Assembly (NCBI GenBank): GCA_038749105.1 | Contig: JBCDIM010000010.1 | Location: 15,146 to 79,145, forward strand | Direction: 5' to 3' | DNA from: JBCCOW01 sp038749105 | GTDB taxonomy: Bacteria > Planctomycetota > Phycisphaerae > Phycisphaerales > Phycisphaeraceae | Length of the DNA: 64,000 bases | Shown here: positions 6,132-15,525 of the stretch, piece after piece | Layout: every line of letters starts with the position of its first letter | How positions within the stretch are numbered: the first letter of the stretch is position 1 | Program-made: the position numbers and the translations under genes | Notes under the pieces: generated by a model | The model's database searches: none | Told to the model about the DNA's origin: nothing | What the model saw: the letters and a program-made list of their open reading frames with translations, nothing else

Positions 6132-8375
6132 ATGAAACGGACCGGCGTCATCAGCGTGCTTAGCACGGCAGTGGTTGTCCTTCAAGCCTGGGCCTCGCCG
6201 CCCACCGCGGCCGCCCAGGCCCTGGCCGACCGCGTGCCCGCCGAAGCGGTGGTGTATGTCGGCTGGGCCGGGTCCGCCGACCAGATGCCGGCGTACAACG
6301 GCTCGACCCTCAAGAAGTACTTCGATCTCAGCGGCGGTGCAGAAGGCCCGCTGTCCGACCTTGGTGCGATCTTCGACAAGATCGCCCAGAACGAGCCGGA
6401 CCCCGAAGCCGGTGCGAAGGTCGAGGCGATCAAACGCCTGGGGCTCGCGCTCTGGCAGGGCCCCACCGCGTTCTACATCCAGGCCCCCGCCGAGGATGGC
6501 GAGCCGCCCCAGGTCGTGCTCATCACCGCGGGCCCAGTCCAGCAGGCCGACGTCGGGCTGATGCTCGACGACATGCCCCCTCGTAATCAGCCCGATATCA
6601 GCCGGGCCGGCGGCCTGACCTTCTTCACCTTCAACCCGCTGCCGGGCGGGGTCCAGACCGACCCGGTTGGCAAGCTCGCCGACGACGCCGGGTTGATGGC
6701 AAGCCTCGCCGACGCCCAGGCCGACCCCGCCGTGGTCATGAACATCGACGGCCAGGCCCTGATCGGGCTGATCAACGCCGGCGTCCAGGCCGAGGCCGAC
6801 ATGCAGCAGCAACAGGCCTGGCTCATCGGCCGGGAGCTCTCGGGCATCCTCGATGTGCAGCGCATCCTCTTCACTGCCGGATTCCAGGAAGAACCGGGCG
6901 AGCAGGGCGCCGGCTGGGAACGCAACCTCATGATCAGCCTCAGCGACGAGCCCAAGGGCCTGCTCAAGCTGCTGGTGCAGGAGCCGGTCGGCGACGCCGA
7001 GCTGACCTGGGTGCCCAAAGACGCGTCGATGGTCGGGGTCACCCGGTTCGACGTGACCAAGGTCGTCGACCTCGCCCTGGAGATCGCCAGCCAGGTCGAC
7101 CCCGAAGAAGGCGAGCAGGCCGTCGAAGGGGCCATCGAGATGGGCAGCGGCTTCGTGGGCGTCGACCTGCGGGCCGACCTGATCGAGGCGCTGGGCACGG
7201 CCTGGATCAGCTACATCGATCCCGCCGCCGCGGGCCACTCGCCGCTGGGCTGGGTCGCCGTGAACCCGCTCAAGAACGCTGAAGGGGCCGAGCGGTCGCT
7301 GACCGCGATCTGCGAGCTGATCAACGCCGCCGTCGCCGAGCAGATGGACGAAGACGTGCCGCTCGAGGTGCGGTTCAACAAGAAGACCGTCGAGGGCGTG
7401 GAGCTGAACATCCTCAGCGTCCCACTGATCATGCCGACCTGGGCCGTCGTCGGCGACCGCCTGATCGTCGGACTCAACCCGCAGTCGGTGCTGACCGCCG
7501 CGGGCCGGGAGGCCGACGCCGCCACGTCGATCATGGCGAACCCCGCGTTCATGACCAGCTACCAGGCCGTCCTCGCCGGGCAGGCCCCCACCAGCCTCTG
7601 GTGGACCGACCTGCCCACGACCGCCGCGATGAGCTACCAGAACAACCTCATCTGGAGCAGCATCCTCTCGGGCTTCGGGGCCATGTTCTCCGGCGAGGCC
7701 CCCAACTCCCTGCTGCCCACCCTCGGCCGGCTCCAGCCGCTGCTCTCCCCCGACATGACCCTCGGCTGGACCGACGGCAACACCTTCCGCTGGCGCAGCC
7801 TCACCCCCTTCCCCGGTGCCTCGGCCTACGGCCCCACCGCGGGAATCGGTGGCAGCAGCACCGTCGCCGTTGGCGCCCTCGGCGCCGGCATCCTCCTGCC
7901 CGCCCTCGGCGCCGCCCGGGCCACCGCGCTGGAGGTCCAGGAACTCAGCAACGCCCGCCAGCTGACCGTGGCCCAGTTCGCGTATGCCACTGACCACAAC
8001 GGCCGCTTCGCCGAACACGTCGGCCAGCTGATCGCTGGCCGGTACATGACGCCCGAGGTGGTCCTGGCTCGAGGGATCGCCGTACCCGCCCTCCCGCCCG
8101 AAGAGCTGTCTCTTTGGACGCGAGAGAACAGCGTCTTCATCCTGATTCCGCAGCCGCCCATGCACCAAATCGACACGCCCTGGGAAGTCATCATCGCCTT
8201 CCAGAGCCCCGAGCCGGGCAGTGCCACCGTCGCGGTTGGCTATGCCGACGGCCACGCCGATCGTCTCCCCATTGAGCAGCTCGAAGCCAAACTCCAAGCC
8301 CAGACCCAGATGACCCCCCAAGAGCTCGCCGATCAGCACCGCGGGGTCGATGCCCGCGAGCCACTGGTCGATTGA
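6132..8375 (+). CDS. Secreted protein with internal prepilin-like segment and H-X9-DG type C-terminus
   Basis: The 747-residue protein starts with a signal peptide (MKRTGVISVLSTAVVVLQAW, then AAAQA). Residues about 35-570 form a large domain without a name that I can give; it is acidic and resembles DUF3352-type planctomycete proteins. At about 576-598 lies a hydrophobic stretch (VAVGALGAGILLPALGAARA) followed by ELSNARQLTVAQFAYATDHN, which is the N-helix and following motif of planctomycete type II secretion-like prepilins (the LLPALGAARA...SNLRQL pattern). The end GYADGHADRL matches their H-X9-DG C-terminus. So a pseudopilin module is fused behind an extracytoplasmic domain. The role is unknown. 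Confidence 0.75.
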   Translation: MKRTGVISVLSTAVVVLQAWASPPTAAAQALADRVPAEAVVYVGWAGSADQMPAYNGSTLKKYFDLSGGAEGPLSDLGAIFDKIAQNEPDPEAGAKVEAIKRLGLALWQGPTAFYIQAPAEDGEPPQVVLITAGPVQQADVGLMLDDMPPRNQPDISRAGGLTFFTFNPLPGGVQTDPVGKLADDAGLMASLADAQADPAVVMNIDGQALIGLINAGVQAEADMQQQQAWLIGRELSGILDVQRILFTAGFQEEPGEQGAGWERNLMISLSDEPKGLLKLLVQEPVGDAELTWVPKDASMVGVTRFDVTKVVDLALEIASQVDPEEGEQAVEGAIEMGSGFVGVDLRADLIEALGTAWISYIDPAAAGHSPLGWVAVNPLKNAEGAERSLTAICELINAAVAEQMDEDVPLEVRFNKKTVEGVELNILSVPLIMPTWAVVGDRLIVGLNPQSVLTAAGREADAATSIMANPAFMTSYQAVLAGQAPTSLWWTDLPTTAAMSYQNNLIWSSILSGFGAMFSGEAPNSLLPTLGRLQPLLSPDMTLGWTDGNTFRWRSLTPFPGASAYGPTAGIGGSSTVAVGALGAGILLPALGAARATALEVQELSNARQLTVAQFAYATDHNGRFAEHVGQLIAGRYMTPEVVLARGIAVPALPPEELSLWTRENSVFILIPQPPMHQIDTPWEVIIAFQSPEPGSATVAVGYADGHADRLPIEQLEAKLQAQTQMTPQELADQHRGVDAREPLVD

Positions 8376-8563
8376 TCCGCCTGCCCACTTCAGATCCGTG
8401 GATTCCGCCATCCCGCCCGGCGAGGTTCGGATCTAATTGAGTATTTGTCGCTTCTTGTCTACCTCGGGTTAGCCCGTAGTATGTCCTTATCAAGACAGGT
8501 GTCTTTACCCGTCTCAAGGTCCGGTCCGACATCACCCGGCCATCAACCCCGACCCCCCGGACG

Positions 8564-8600
8564 CCTCGCGGTATGCCTTGTGCTGCCGCGGGGCTTTTTT
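8564..8600 (+). terminator. Rho-independent terminator
   Basis: Arms CCTCGCGG (8564-8571) and CCGCGGGG (8586-8593) pair with one wobble and are followed by CTTTTTT. It lies 190 bases after the end of the secreted protein gene and just before the converging glycosyltransferase gene. Confidence 0.65.
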
Positions 8601-8625
8601 CGGGCCTTATCCCCCACCAGACTGC

Positions 8626-9834
8626 TTATGCGGATCCCCCAAAAGCGGCCCGCAACGCTCGGAAGTACCGGTCCACCTGGGCCCCGACCGAAAACCGCTT
8701 CAGAGCCTCTACCCGCGCCGCACGTCCCATCTCCGGCCACCGCTGACGATCCGCTAATACCCGCGTCAGCCCCGCTTCGAACCCCGGCACCGACGGGTCC
8801 GTGATGTGCCAACCCGTCATCCCATCACTCACGGTCTCCGCCGGCCCGCCCAACGCATGGACCAGCGTCGGCACCCCCATCATTAAGCCTTCTACCACCG
8901 ACAGCCCAAACGGCTCGGGGTCCACTCTGCTGTTCACCGCCACGTCCATCGCCCCGTAGTACCGCTGCGGCTCCTCCACCCGGCCCAACAGATGCAGCCG
9001 ATCGCGCTGACCCGCCGATTCTGCCGCCGACACCATCCGCCCCGCCAGTTCCCCGTCCGTGGGCCCTCCCAACACCAGCAGGTGCAGATCCACCCCGCCA
9101 CGCACCTGCCCGAGCACTGCCTCCCACAACCGATCCTGTCCCTTGCTCGGGTCGAGCCGAGCGACCACCCCCAGGACCACCGCACCATTAGGGATGCCCA
9201 ACTCTGCCCGGGTCATCGGATCCACCGACGACGGATCAAACACCCCCGGGTCCACCCCCAGATGAAACGTCACCGGCTCCACCCCATCCGCCCCACCTCC
9301 CGCCAAAGACGCCCCCGTGTAAGCGCTGTTCGCAAGCACCAGCACCCCGTACCGACGACACGCCCGCCGATACAGCCAACGGTTCACATCAAACGGCAGT
9401 GCCGAGGACAGCGTGTTCGGCATCTCCCATACACAGCGCTGCCCCGCCTCACTCGCCGCCTGCGCCGCTAACCCCACTAGGTTGGGCCAAAGCACCTGCA
9501 ACACCCCGCCCCCCATCTCCCGCAGTGCCGCCACCACCTCCGGCACCGCCCGGCGACGATACCGCCACCCCTTGACCACCCCGGCCGCCTTCGTGAGCAA
9601 GCCCCCCGAAAATGCCGGTGCCTTGCCCAGACCCAGCACCCGCGTCTCCAGACCCACCGACTCCACCGCCGCCACCGCCGGCCCATCTTCCAGCACCACA
9701 GCAGCCACGCTCACACCTGCCTGCCGAAGCCCGCCAGCCAGCGTCGTCACCGCCCGCAAGACCCCGTACCGCTCATGCCCCGTCATCAGCCACACCACCG
9801 ACTCCACAGGCAACGCATCCGAACCGTCCGCCAT
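8626..9834 (-). CDS. Glycosyltransferase, GT4 family
   Basis: A 402-residue GT-B fold enzyme. The C-terminal donor-binding half is typical: GVVARLDPSKGQDRLWEAV, LHLLVLGGPTDGEL, RLHLLGRVEEPQRYYGAMDV and the E-x7-E motif region EPFGLSVVEGLMMGVPTLV. The N-terminal half shows LMTGHERYGVLRAVTTLAGGL. The ATG at 9834 (MADGSD) is preferred to the one at 9861 because of a GAGAGG ribosome site just upstream. It probably adds a sugar to the surface glycan made by this locus; donor and acceptor are unknown. It diverges from the next glycosyltransferase across 135 bases. Confidence 0.88.
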   Translation of the reverse strand: MADGSDALPVESVVWLMTGHERYGVLRAVTTLAGGLRQAGVSVAAVVLEDGPAVAAVESVGLETRVLGLGKAPAFSGGLLTKAAGVVKGWRYRRRAVPEVVAALREMGGGVLQVLWPNLVGLAAQAASEAGQRCVWEMPNTLSSALPFDVNRWLYRRACRRYGVLVLANSAYTGASLAGGGADGVEPVTFHLGVDPGVFDPSSVDPMTRAELGIPNGAVVLGVVARLDPSKGQDRLWEAVLGQVRGGVDLHLLVLGGPTDGELAGRMVSAAESAGQRDRLHLLGRVEEPQRYYGAMDVAVNSRVDPEPFGLSVVEGLMMGVPTLVHALGGPAETVSDGMTGWHITDPSVPGFEAGLTRVLADRQRWPEMGRAARVEALKRFSVGAQVDRYFRALRAAFGGSA

Positions 9835-9969
9835 CCAAGGCCTCTCGTAACCACAACACACTCGACTTAGCCGCTGACACCGTCAGTGGCCCGCTCCAAT
9901 GCGAAAGAGTCTAACGCACCGACCGCCCACCCAACGCCCCATGCTTGACCCGTCACCGCCGCCATTACT

Positions 9970-11196
9970 ATGCCTGCGATGCGACTGATGATCTTCGAGC
10001 CCGGCCTTGGCGGGCACCACACCATGTACCTCGCCCGACTGCTGCCGCATATCGCCGGGCTCGTTGATTCTGTCCAACTCGTCATGAAGCCCGGTATCCA
10101 TCAAGACCCCGGTTTCCGGGAACACCTCGAAAACCTCCCCGACCACACCACCCTCCACCCCCTCCCACCCCGTAACCCACGCACACGACCCGCCGCCCGC
10201 GGGGTAGCCGCCCAGCTCATCGCCGCCGCACGCACGCACCGCCCCGACCACATCCTCGCGCCCACCGGCGAGGCCGCCGCCATCGGGCTCGGACTCAACT
10301 TCACCCGCAGACCGCTCCCCCCGTTCCAGGCCGCCATCGTCCGCACCCAGTTCGTCCAGCCCGCGCACACCCTCCGCAACAGACTCAGCCGATGCGTCGC
10401 CCGCTTCGCCTACAAACGCTGCCCCGCCGCCCGCCTCCTGCCGATCGACCTCTACGCCTACCGGCACATCCTCGACCGCTACCCAAACGAATTCACCGAC
10501 CGATTCCGCCTCCTGCCCGACCCCCTCGACCCGATCGAAGAGGCCCGGCTCGCCGCACTGCCCGACGCCCGCCAAACCTTCGGCCTCGACCCCGAGGCCC
10601 GCTACATCGGCTGCACCGGCCTCCTCTCACCACGCAAGGGCATCGACCGGCTCCTAGACGCCTTCGAACAGGCCCAGCTCCCCGGCGACGCCCGGCTGCT
10701 CCTGGTCGGACGCTGCGAGCCCGAAACCCGACGCATCATCCAGGACGCTCAACCCCACCTCGGCTCACGCCTCCACGTCATCGAACGCTTCCTGACCGAC
10801 GACGAACTGCTCGCCGCGGTCCGCGTGATGCACCTGGTCGTCACCCCTTATCTCAACCACTTCGGGCCCTCCGGCATACTCCTCCGTGCCGCACAGCTCC
10901 GCCGCCCCGTCCTCGCGCCCGACACCGGCTGGCTCGGCAGCATCACTCGAGACTTCGGCCTCGGACACACCACCAATGTCCGAGACCCCGACGCTTTTGC
11001 GCAGACCCTCCGCCTCGCCGACGAACACGCCCACCACCACACGCCTTCCGCCGCCGCGGACGACCTGCTCCGCTTCCACCACCCCGACAACTTCGCCCGC
11101 ACCTGGGCCATCGAGCTCCGCCAGCAACTCGGCCTGCCCGCCGATCCCAAACTCATCCCGCCCGACACCGTCCTCCGCCACGCTCGGCCCTCGTAA
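9970..11196 (+). CDS. Glycosyltransferase, GT4 family
   Basis: This 408-residue protein starts MPAMRLMIFEPGLGGHH, like GT4 enzymes with an acceptor-side GGHH motif. The C-terminal half has YIGCTGLLSPRKGIDRLLDA, LLLVGRCEPETRRI and a donor-site loop (YLNHFGPSGILLRAAQLRRP) where the classic Glu pair is only partly kept (the first position is FGPSG). It is the only rightward gene of the glycan locus and converges on the long leftward operon with a 33-base gap. Confidence 0.85.
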   Translation: MPAMRLMIFEPGLGGHHTMYLARLLPHIAGLVDSVQLVMKPGIHQDPGFREHLENLPDHTTLHPLPPRNPRTRPAARGVAAQLIAAARTHRPDHILAPTGEAAAIGLGLNFTRRPLPPFQAAIVRTQFVQPAHTLRNRLSRCVARFAYKRCPAARLLPIDLYAYRHILDRYPNEFTDRFRLLPDPLDPIEEARLAALPDARQTFGLDPEARYIGCTGLLSPRKGIDRLLDAFEQAQLPGDARLLLVGRCEPETRRIIQDAQPHLGSRLHVIERFLTDDELLAAVRVMHLVVTPYLNHFGPSGILLRAAQLRRPVLAPDTGWLGSITRDFGLGHTTNVRDPDAFAQTLRLADEHAHHHTPSAAADDLLRFHHPDNFARTWAIELRQQLGLPADPKLIPPDTVLRHARPS

Positions 11197-11229
11197 AAGC
11201 CTCCGCCCGCTCCGCCTCACCCACCCGCC

Positions 11230-12492
11230 TCACCGACTCGCCGCACTCCAGCGCTGTGCCGACTGCTTGAACAGCTCCAGATACCGCTCCGCCTGCAACG
11301 CCAACGGGTATTCCGACTCTGCCACCTCGCGAGCCCGACGGCCCATCTCCGCTCGCCCCGCTTCATCCCCCAGCAGGCCCGCCAACATCTCGGCCATCCC
11401 TTCCACATCCCCGTACTCCGCCAGCCGGCCCGTCTGACCCGGCCGCACCATGTCCGGGATACCGCCCACCGCAAAACCCACCACCGGCGTGCCGCACGCC
11501 ATCGCTTCCAGCACTGTGTTCGGCAAATTGTCCTGCTGCGACGGGATCACGAACACGTCCGCCGCCGAGTACAACAACGACAACAGCCGATCGTCCTGCA
11601 GCTGGCCCAGATGCCGATGTCCGGGTCCCCAAGCATCGCCCCAACCCGCCGAAAGCAGCACCAGTTCCGGCATCCGCGCACGCAGCCGATCCATCGCCTC
11701 CCGCAGCACCGCCCCCCCTTTCCGCACACTGCTCAACGCCCCGGACACAAACGCGACCACCGGTGCCGACTCCGGCACCCCCAACGCCTCACGTGCCAAC
11801 GCCCGATCACGCGGCCGATAAGCCTCCACATCCAGGCCATACGGGATGACCTCAACCGGGAATCGCCCCAGCGTCGGAGACGCCTCCGCCTCCACCGCCA
11901 GCCACCGGCTCGGGCTCACCACCGTCAGCCGATCCGCCGGCACGCTCGCCAACGCCGCCACCTTCCGCTTCAACCACGCCCGAGACCGCCCCTCCCATCC
12001 CCCCGGCACCGCCGGCCCCACCCCCAACGGCGTCCCCTGATAGTGCAACGCCCCCACCAACGGGTTCATGTCGTGCAGCGTCCACACCAGCGCCGGCCCA
12101 CCCGACGAACCACCCGGCAGATGCCGAAAAAAACTCCCCCAGTCCAGCCAGTCCGCCACCCAGTGCAGGTTCACCACATCCACCCCTGTTAACCCCTCGG
12201 CCAACGCTCGGCTTGACGCCGACCTCGGCGAAGACACGTAGTCGATCTCCGCCGGCAGCCCCCGCCGCTGCCACTTCCACCGCGCTCGGTATCCCAATTC
12301 CACTGCCCCGTGCCAACGGCCCACCACTTCCCCGCCCGCCGGCCCGCCCCGCACCGATACCTCTCCCGACTTGCGGTGACGCACCCGCATCGTGCTTTCT
12401 ACCCCCAGCCTCAGCAGCCCTGCGTGCAGCCGATACGCCGCCCGCGCCGCGCCACCCGCCAGATCGAACGTGCTCAGCAGAGACACCCTCAT
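11230..12492 (-). CDS. Glycosyltransferase, GT4 family
   Basis: 420 residues. The N-terminus MRVSLLSTFDLAGGAARAAY is the one seen in GT4 enzymes of capsule and exopolysaccharide loci. The C-terminal half carries VVAFVSGALSSVRKGGAVLR, DVFVIPSQQDNLPNTVLEAM (the EX7E region, with N in place of the first E) and GTPVVGFAVGGIPDMV. It is the last gene of the leftward glycan operon; its ATG overlaps the stop of the preceding gene by 4 bases (ATGA). Confidence 0.9.
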   Translation of the reverse strand: MRVSLLSTFDLAGGAARAAYRLHAGLLRLGVESTMRVRHRKSGEVSVRGGPAGGEVVGRWHGAVELGYRARWKWQRRGLPAEIDYVSSPRSASSRALAEGLTGVDVVNLHWVADWLDWGSFFRHLPGGSSGGPALVWTLHDMNPLVGALHYQGTPLGVGPAVPGGWEGRSRAWLKRKVAALASVPADRLTVVSPSRWLAVEAEASPTLGRFPVEVIPYGLDVEAYRPRDRALAREALGVPESAPVVAFVSGALSSVRKGGAVLREAMDRLRARMPELVLLSAGWGDAWGPGHRHLGQLQDDRLLSLLYSAADVFVIPSQQDNLPNTVLEAMACGTPVVGFAVGGIPDMVRPGQTGRLAEYGDVEGMAEMLAGLLGDEAGRAEMGRRAREVAESEYPLALQAERYLELFKQSAQRWSAASR

Positions 12493-13382
12493 ACCATCAG
12501 CTCCCGCTCGGCCTCGGCGTCTGCATCCGCCTCCGGCACGCTCACATACTCACACACCCCCTCGCTCACCAGCAGGCTGGATCGGCTCCCACAGGTCACC
12601 CGCACCCCCATCCCCGCCGCGTGCTCCACCACCTCGGGCAGCCGACTCATTACCCCGGGCAGCCCCTCGATCACCCGCTGCGTCGCGTGCAACCCTTCCC
12701 CTGGCTGCTCCCGCTCCAGCCGGACATAACGGTCGTGCAGCTCCGGCCTGGCCGTTAATTCCGCATCAAAGAATGACGGGCCCGTCAGATCGACGCCCAG
12801 CAGGCACAACTCGCGCCCCGGAAACAGCAGACACAACAGATTAATCAGCACCGTTAGACTACCACGATAAAAATACAACGGCTCTTCCAACGACCGCGCC
12901 CATCCCGGCGACGACTGGCTCGCGATCTCGTGTGCAAAGAACGTCACCGGCTCGGGCCGATACCAGGGCCGATACACAAACCGCTGACTCAGCAGCCCCC
13001 GGCCAAACGTCTTGAGATTGGCCCACCCCGCCCGGCCCCGCCACCGGCCCGCCCCGTACTTCCGCGCATACAAACGATCCAACAGAAAGTGCACCCCGCT
13101 GCGACCCTCCGCAACACCCGATGCGATCACACGGTGCGACTCTTGATACACCCGTACCGCCGGGTAGTGCGCATCAGCCAGGAACAGATGGCTCGGCCAG
13201 ACCCCCACCTTTTCCCAGAACAGCAGGTACTTGTTCATCGCGACCCGCGGATGACGGGCCAGCTCCGCTTTCTGCCCCGCGGTCAGACCCAGCAAAGACT
13301 CCCCGCTGCCAAGCACATACACCGGACCCGACGCCAACGGCTCCGGCCCAGAACGCCCGGCCTCGTCCGCCAGCCCGCTCAC
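12489..13382 (-). CDS. Putative sialyltransferase-like protein (GT42-like), copy 1
   Basis: The 297-residue protein is organised like the GT42 sialyltransferases (CstI/CstII type): an N-terminal nucleotide-site motif GSGESL (residues 25-30), then MNKYLLFWEKVGVWPSHLF where the family has a cNQF-like motif, and a later YRGSLTVLINLLCLLFPGRE followed by LLGVDLTG, matching the S...G...I.L.GiDl block. It starts at GTG, overlapping the neuB stop by 4 bases (GTGA). Being coupled to NeuB and close to the CMP-nonulosonate synthetase supports a sialyltransferase role, but the similarity is read by eye. It could instead be a DUF115-type protein. Confidence 0.55.
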   Translation of the reverse strand: MSGLADEAGRSGPEPLASGPVYVLGSGESLLGLTAGQKAELARHPRVAMNKYLLFWEKVGVWPSHLFLADAHYPAVRVYQESHRVIASGVAEGRSGVHFLLDRLYARKYGAGRWRGRAGWANLKTFGRGLLSQRFVYRPWYRPEPVTFFAHEIASQSSPGWARSLEEPLYFYRGSLTVLINLLCLLFPGRELCLLGVDLTGPSFFDAELTARPELHDRYVRLEREQPGEGLHATQRVIEGLPGVMSRLPEVVEHAAGMGVRVTCGSRSSLLVSEGVCEYVSVPEADADAEAERELMV

Positions 13383-14248
13383 ACCCGCCTCAGCTTCTTC
13401 CGGATCGGGACTTCGCGTTCGTACACCCGCTTGACGCCATCGCCCTGAGCCTCTTCGATCACACGGATGTCACGCACCAGCTTGATCAGCCCCTGCGGCT
13501 CCACCGACGCCGCCTGGTCCGAGCCCCACATCGTCCGGTCCAGCGTGATGTGGCGTTCCACGCAGCAAGCCCCCATCGCCACCGCCGCCACGCTCACCTG
13601 CAACCCCACCTCATGACCCGAATACCCAATCGGGCAGTCAAACTGCTCACGCAGCTTCGGGATCAGGCTCAGGTTGATCTCCGACGGCTGGGCCGGGTAG
13701 GTGCTCACCGCGTGCAGCAGCATCCGCTGCCCGGGGGTCAGCAACCCATAGCAGTGCTCCACCTCCGCCATCTCCGACATGCCCGACGACATGATGATCG
13801 GCCGACCCGTTGCCGCGGTCTTCTTCACCAGCTCGTCGTCCGTGATCGACGCCGACGCCAGCTTGTAGCACACCGGCTCGAACCGATCGATGAAGTCCAC
13901 CGAGTTCACGTCCCAGCACGACGCGAACCAGTCGATCCCCTTTTCCTTGCAGTACCGGTCGATCTCCGCGAACTCTTCCTCGCCAAACTCCACCTTGTAC
14001 CGGTACTCGAAATACGTCATCCGGCCCCAGGGCGTGTCCCGCTCCACCGACCGCTGATCCATCGGGACGCACAACTCCGGGTCGCGCTTCTGGAACTTCA
14101 CCGCGTCACACCCGGCGAACGCCGCCACATCGATCAGCTTCTTCGCGATCGCCAGATCACCGTTATGGTTCAGCCCGATCTCCCCAATGATGTAGCAGGG
14201 CGAGTCGTGGCCGACGGTGGCAGAGCCGATTCCGATTGACGCAGTCAT
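13379..14248 (-). CDS. neuB: Nonulosonic (sialic) acid synthase NeuB, lacking the SAF domain
   Basis: NeuB condenses phosphoenolpyruvate with ManNAc or a related hexose (or its 6-phosphate) to a sialic-acid-type nine-carbon sugar. The TIM barrel is complete: IIGEIGLNHNGDL, AVKFQKRDPEL, LASASITD, IIMSSGMSEMAEVE, CPIGYSGHEVGL, CVERHITLDRTMWGSDQAAS. The protein is 289 residues and ends soon after the barrel, so the C-terminal antifreeze-like (SAF) domain present in standard NeuB of about 340-350 residues is missing. It could make N-acetylneuraminate, legionaminate, pseudaminate or KDN; the sugar cannot be told. Confidence 0.88.
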   Translation of the reverse strand: MTASIGIGSATVGHDSPCYIIGEIGLNHNGDLAIAKKLIDVAAFAGCDAVKFQKRDPELCVPMDQRSVERDTPWGRMTYFEYRYKVEFGEEEFAEIDRYCKEKGIDWFASCWDVNSVDFIDRFEPVCYKLASASITDDELVKKTAATGRPIIMSSGMSEMAEVEHCYGLLTPGQRMLLHAVSTYPAQPSEINLSLIPKLREQFDCPIGYSGHEVGLQVSVAAVAMGACCVERHITLDRTMWGSDQAASVEPQGLIKLVRDIRVIEEAQGDGVKRVYEREVPIRKKLRRV

Positions 14249-14334
14249 GGGTTATCTCACAGAGTTGAGGAAGAGGATTCGAGGGGAAAAATACGCGGCA
14301 TAGATATTCGCTATCGGCTCACCACCCGCAGACT

Positions 14335-15525
14335 TCAGCCGCGATCCACAATCAGGTCGCACAGCTCCCGGACCGCCCCGTCACCACCGTTCCGCGTGAG
14401 CACCAGATCCGCCACCGGCATCACCGCCGGGTGTGCATCCGCCACCACCACACCGCATCCCGCCGCCGCCAAGCACTGATAATCGTTGATGTCGTTGCCC
14501 ATGTAAACGGTCCGCGAGAGGTCCAAACCCCGCCCGCCCAACCACTGCCTCAGAGCCGGTAGTTTATCGTCAATCCCGTGCAGGCACTCCAGCCGCAGCT
14601 TCTCACACCGCTTCATCACAATCGGCACCGGCTCCTTGCTCAGCACCAGCAGCGGCACCCCCGTGGCCCTCAGCCGATCGATCCCCATCCCGTCCCCCCG
14701 GCTGCACACCGCCGACTCCACCCCCGCTTCACTCAACACCACCCGGTTGTCCGTAAACACCCCATCGAAATCAAATACCACCGCGTCAATCGGGTCCGGC
14801 AGCAACGCCAGCACGTCCCGCTGCCGACGCTCTCGCATCAGCACCTCCGCTACCCGGAAGTCCACCAGCTCGTCGATCTCTAGCCGACGCTCTGCCGGCA
14901 TCACATACGCCGCCGTTTTCCCAAAGAACCGCCGACGCTGCTCCCGGAACCCCCGCACGCTCATCGCGTAAACCGCGCCAGTCTCTAAGTACTCCGGCTC
15001 ACGCTCCTGCCGCAGCAGCCGCCGACCCCGGTGGTCGTGATTCACGCCCACCACCCCTTGCCCCTTACCCCCGTGCTTCCACAGGAAGTAGTGGTGATCG
15101 ATCACCGCCACCGCCGAGTCTGCGCCCTGCTCCCGCAGCGCCGCCACCGTCCCGTCGATGTCCGCCGATGCCGTCAACGGCGAGGTGCACTGCAAGAACA
15201 CCAACTCCCCGGGAAGCTCAACCCCCGGCTTCCCCTCGGCCCCAGACTCCAGCATCTCTAACGCATGCAGCAGCGCGTCCTCCGACGACGCCATGTCCCC
15301 CGCAATCGCCTCCGGCCGCCACACCACCTCCGCCCCGTACCGCTCGCTCACCGCCGCGATCTCCGCGTCATCCGTAGACACGAACACCGCCCCCACCGAC
15401 TTGGCCTGAAGCGCCGCCTCGATCGTCCACGCGATCAACGGCTTGCCACACAGCGGCAGCACGTTCTTCCGGGGCAAACCCTTCGACCCGCCACGGGCAG
15501 GGATGATGGCAAGCGCTTGATTCAT
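14335..15525 (-). CDS. neuA: CMP-nonulosonate cytidylyltransferase fused to HAD phosphatase
   Basis: Residues 1-230 are a CMP-sialic acid synthetase: IIPARGGSKGLPRKN (CTP site), FLQCTSPLT and ETGAVYAMS. Residues about 245-396 are a KdsC-like HAD phosphatase: DFDGVFTDN (nucleophile Asp252 and acid Asp254), LLVLSKEPVPIV, GIDDKLPALRQWL and MGNDINDYQCL. The enzyme would activate the sugar to its CMP form, and the second domain may remove the 9-phosphate left by a NeuB that uses a 6-phosphate substrate. The same fusion order occurs in animal CMAS. The ATG overlaps the upstream methyltransferase stop by 4 bases. Confidence 0.88.
   Translation of the reverse strand: MNQALAIIPARGGSKGLPRKNVLPLCGKPLIAWTIEAALQAKSVGAVFVSTDDAEIAAVSERYGAEVVWRPEAIAGDMASSEDALLHALEMLESGAEGKPGVELPGELVFLQCTSPLTASADIDGTVAALREQGADSAVAVIDHHYFLWKHGGKGQGVVGVNHDHRGRRLLRQEREPEYLETGAVYAMSVRGFREQRRRFFGKTAAYVMPAERRLEIDELVDFRVAEVLMRERRQRDVLALLPDPIDAVVFDFDGVFTDNRVVLSEAGVESAVCSRGDGMGIDRLRATGVPLLVLSKEPVPIVMKRCEKLRLECLHGIDDKLPALRQWLGGRGLDLSRTVYMGNDINDYQCLAAAGCGVVVADAHPAVMPVADLVLTRNGGDGAVRELCDLIVDRG

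Noticed and set aside
6105..8411. Open frame of more than 700 codons on the minus strand opposite the secreted protein
   Set aside because: It has Gly/Asp/Val-rich antisense composition and no motif; the plus-strand gene has a signal peptide and known C-terminal motifs.
8450..8535. AGACAGGTGTCT and nearby repeats in the gap after the secreted protein gene
   Set aside because: Arms of 4 bp are too short to distinguish from chance.
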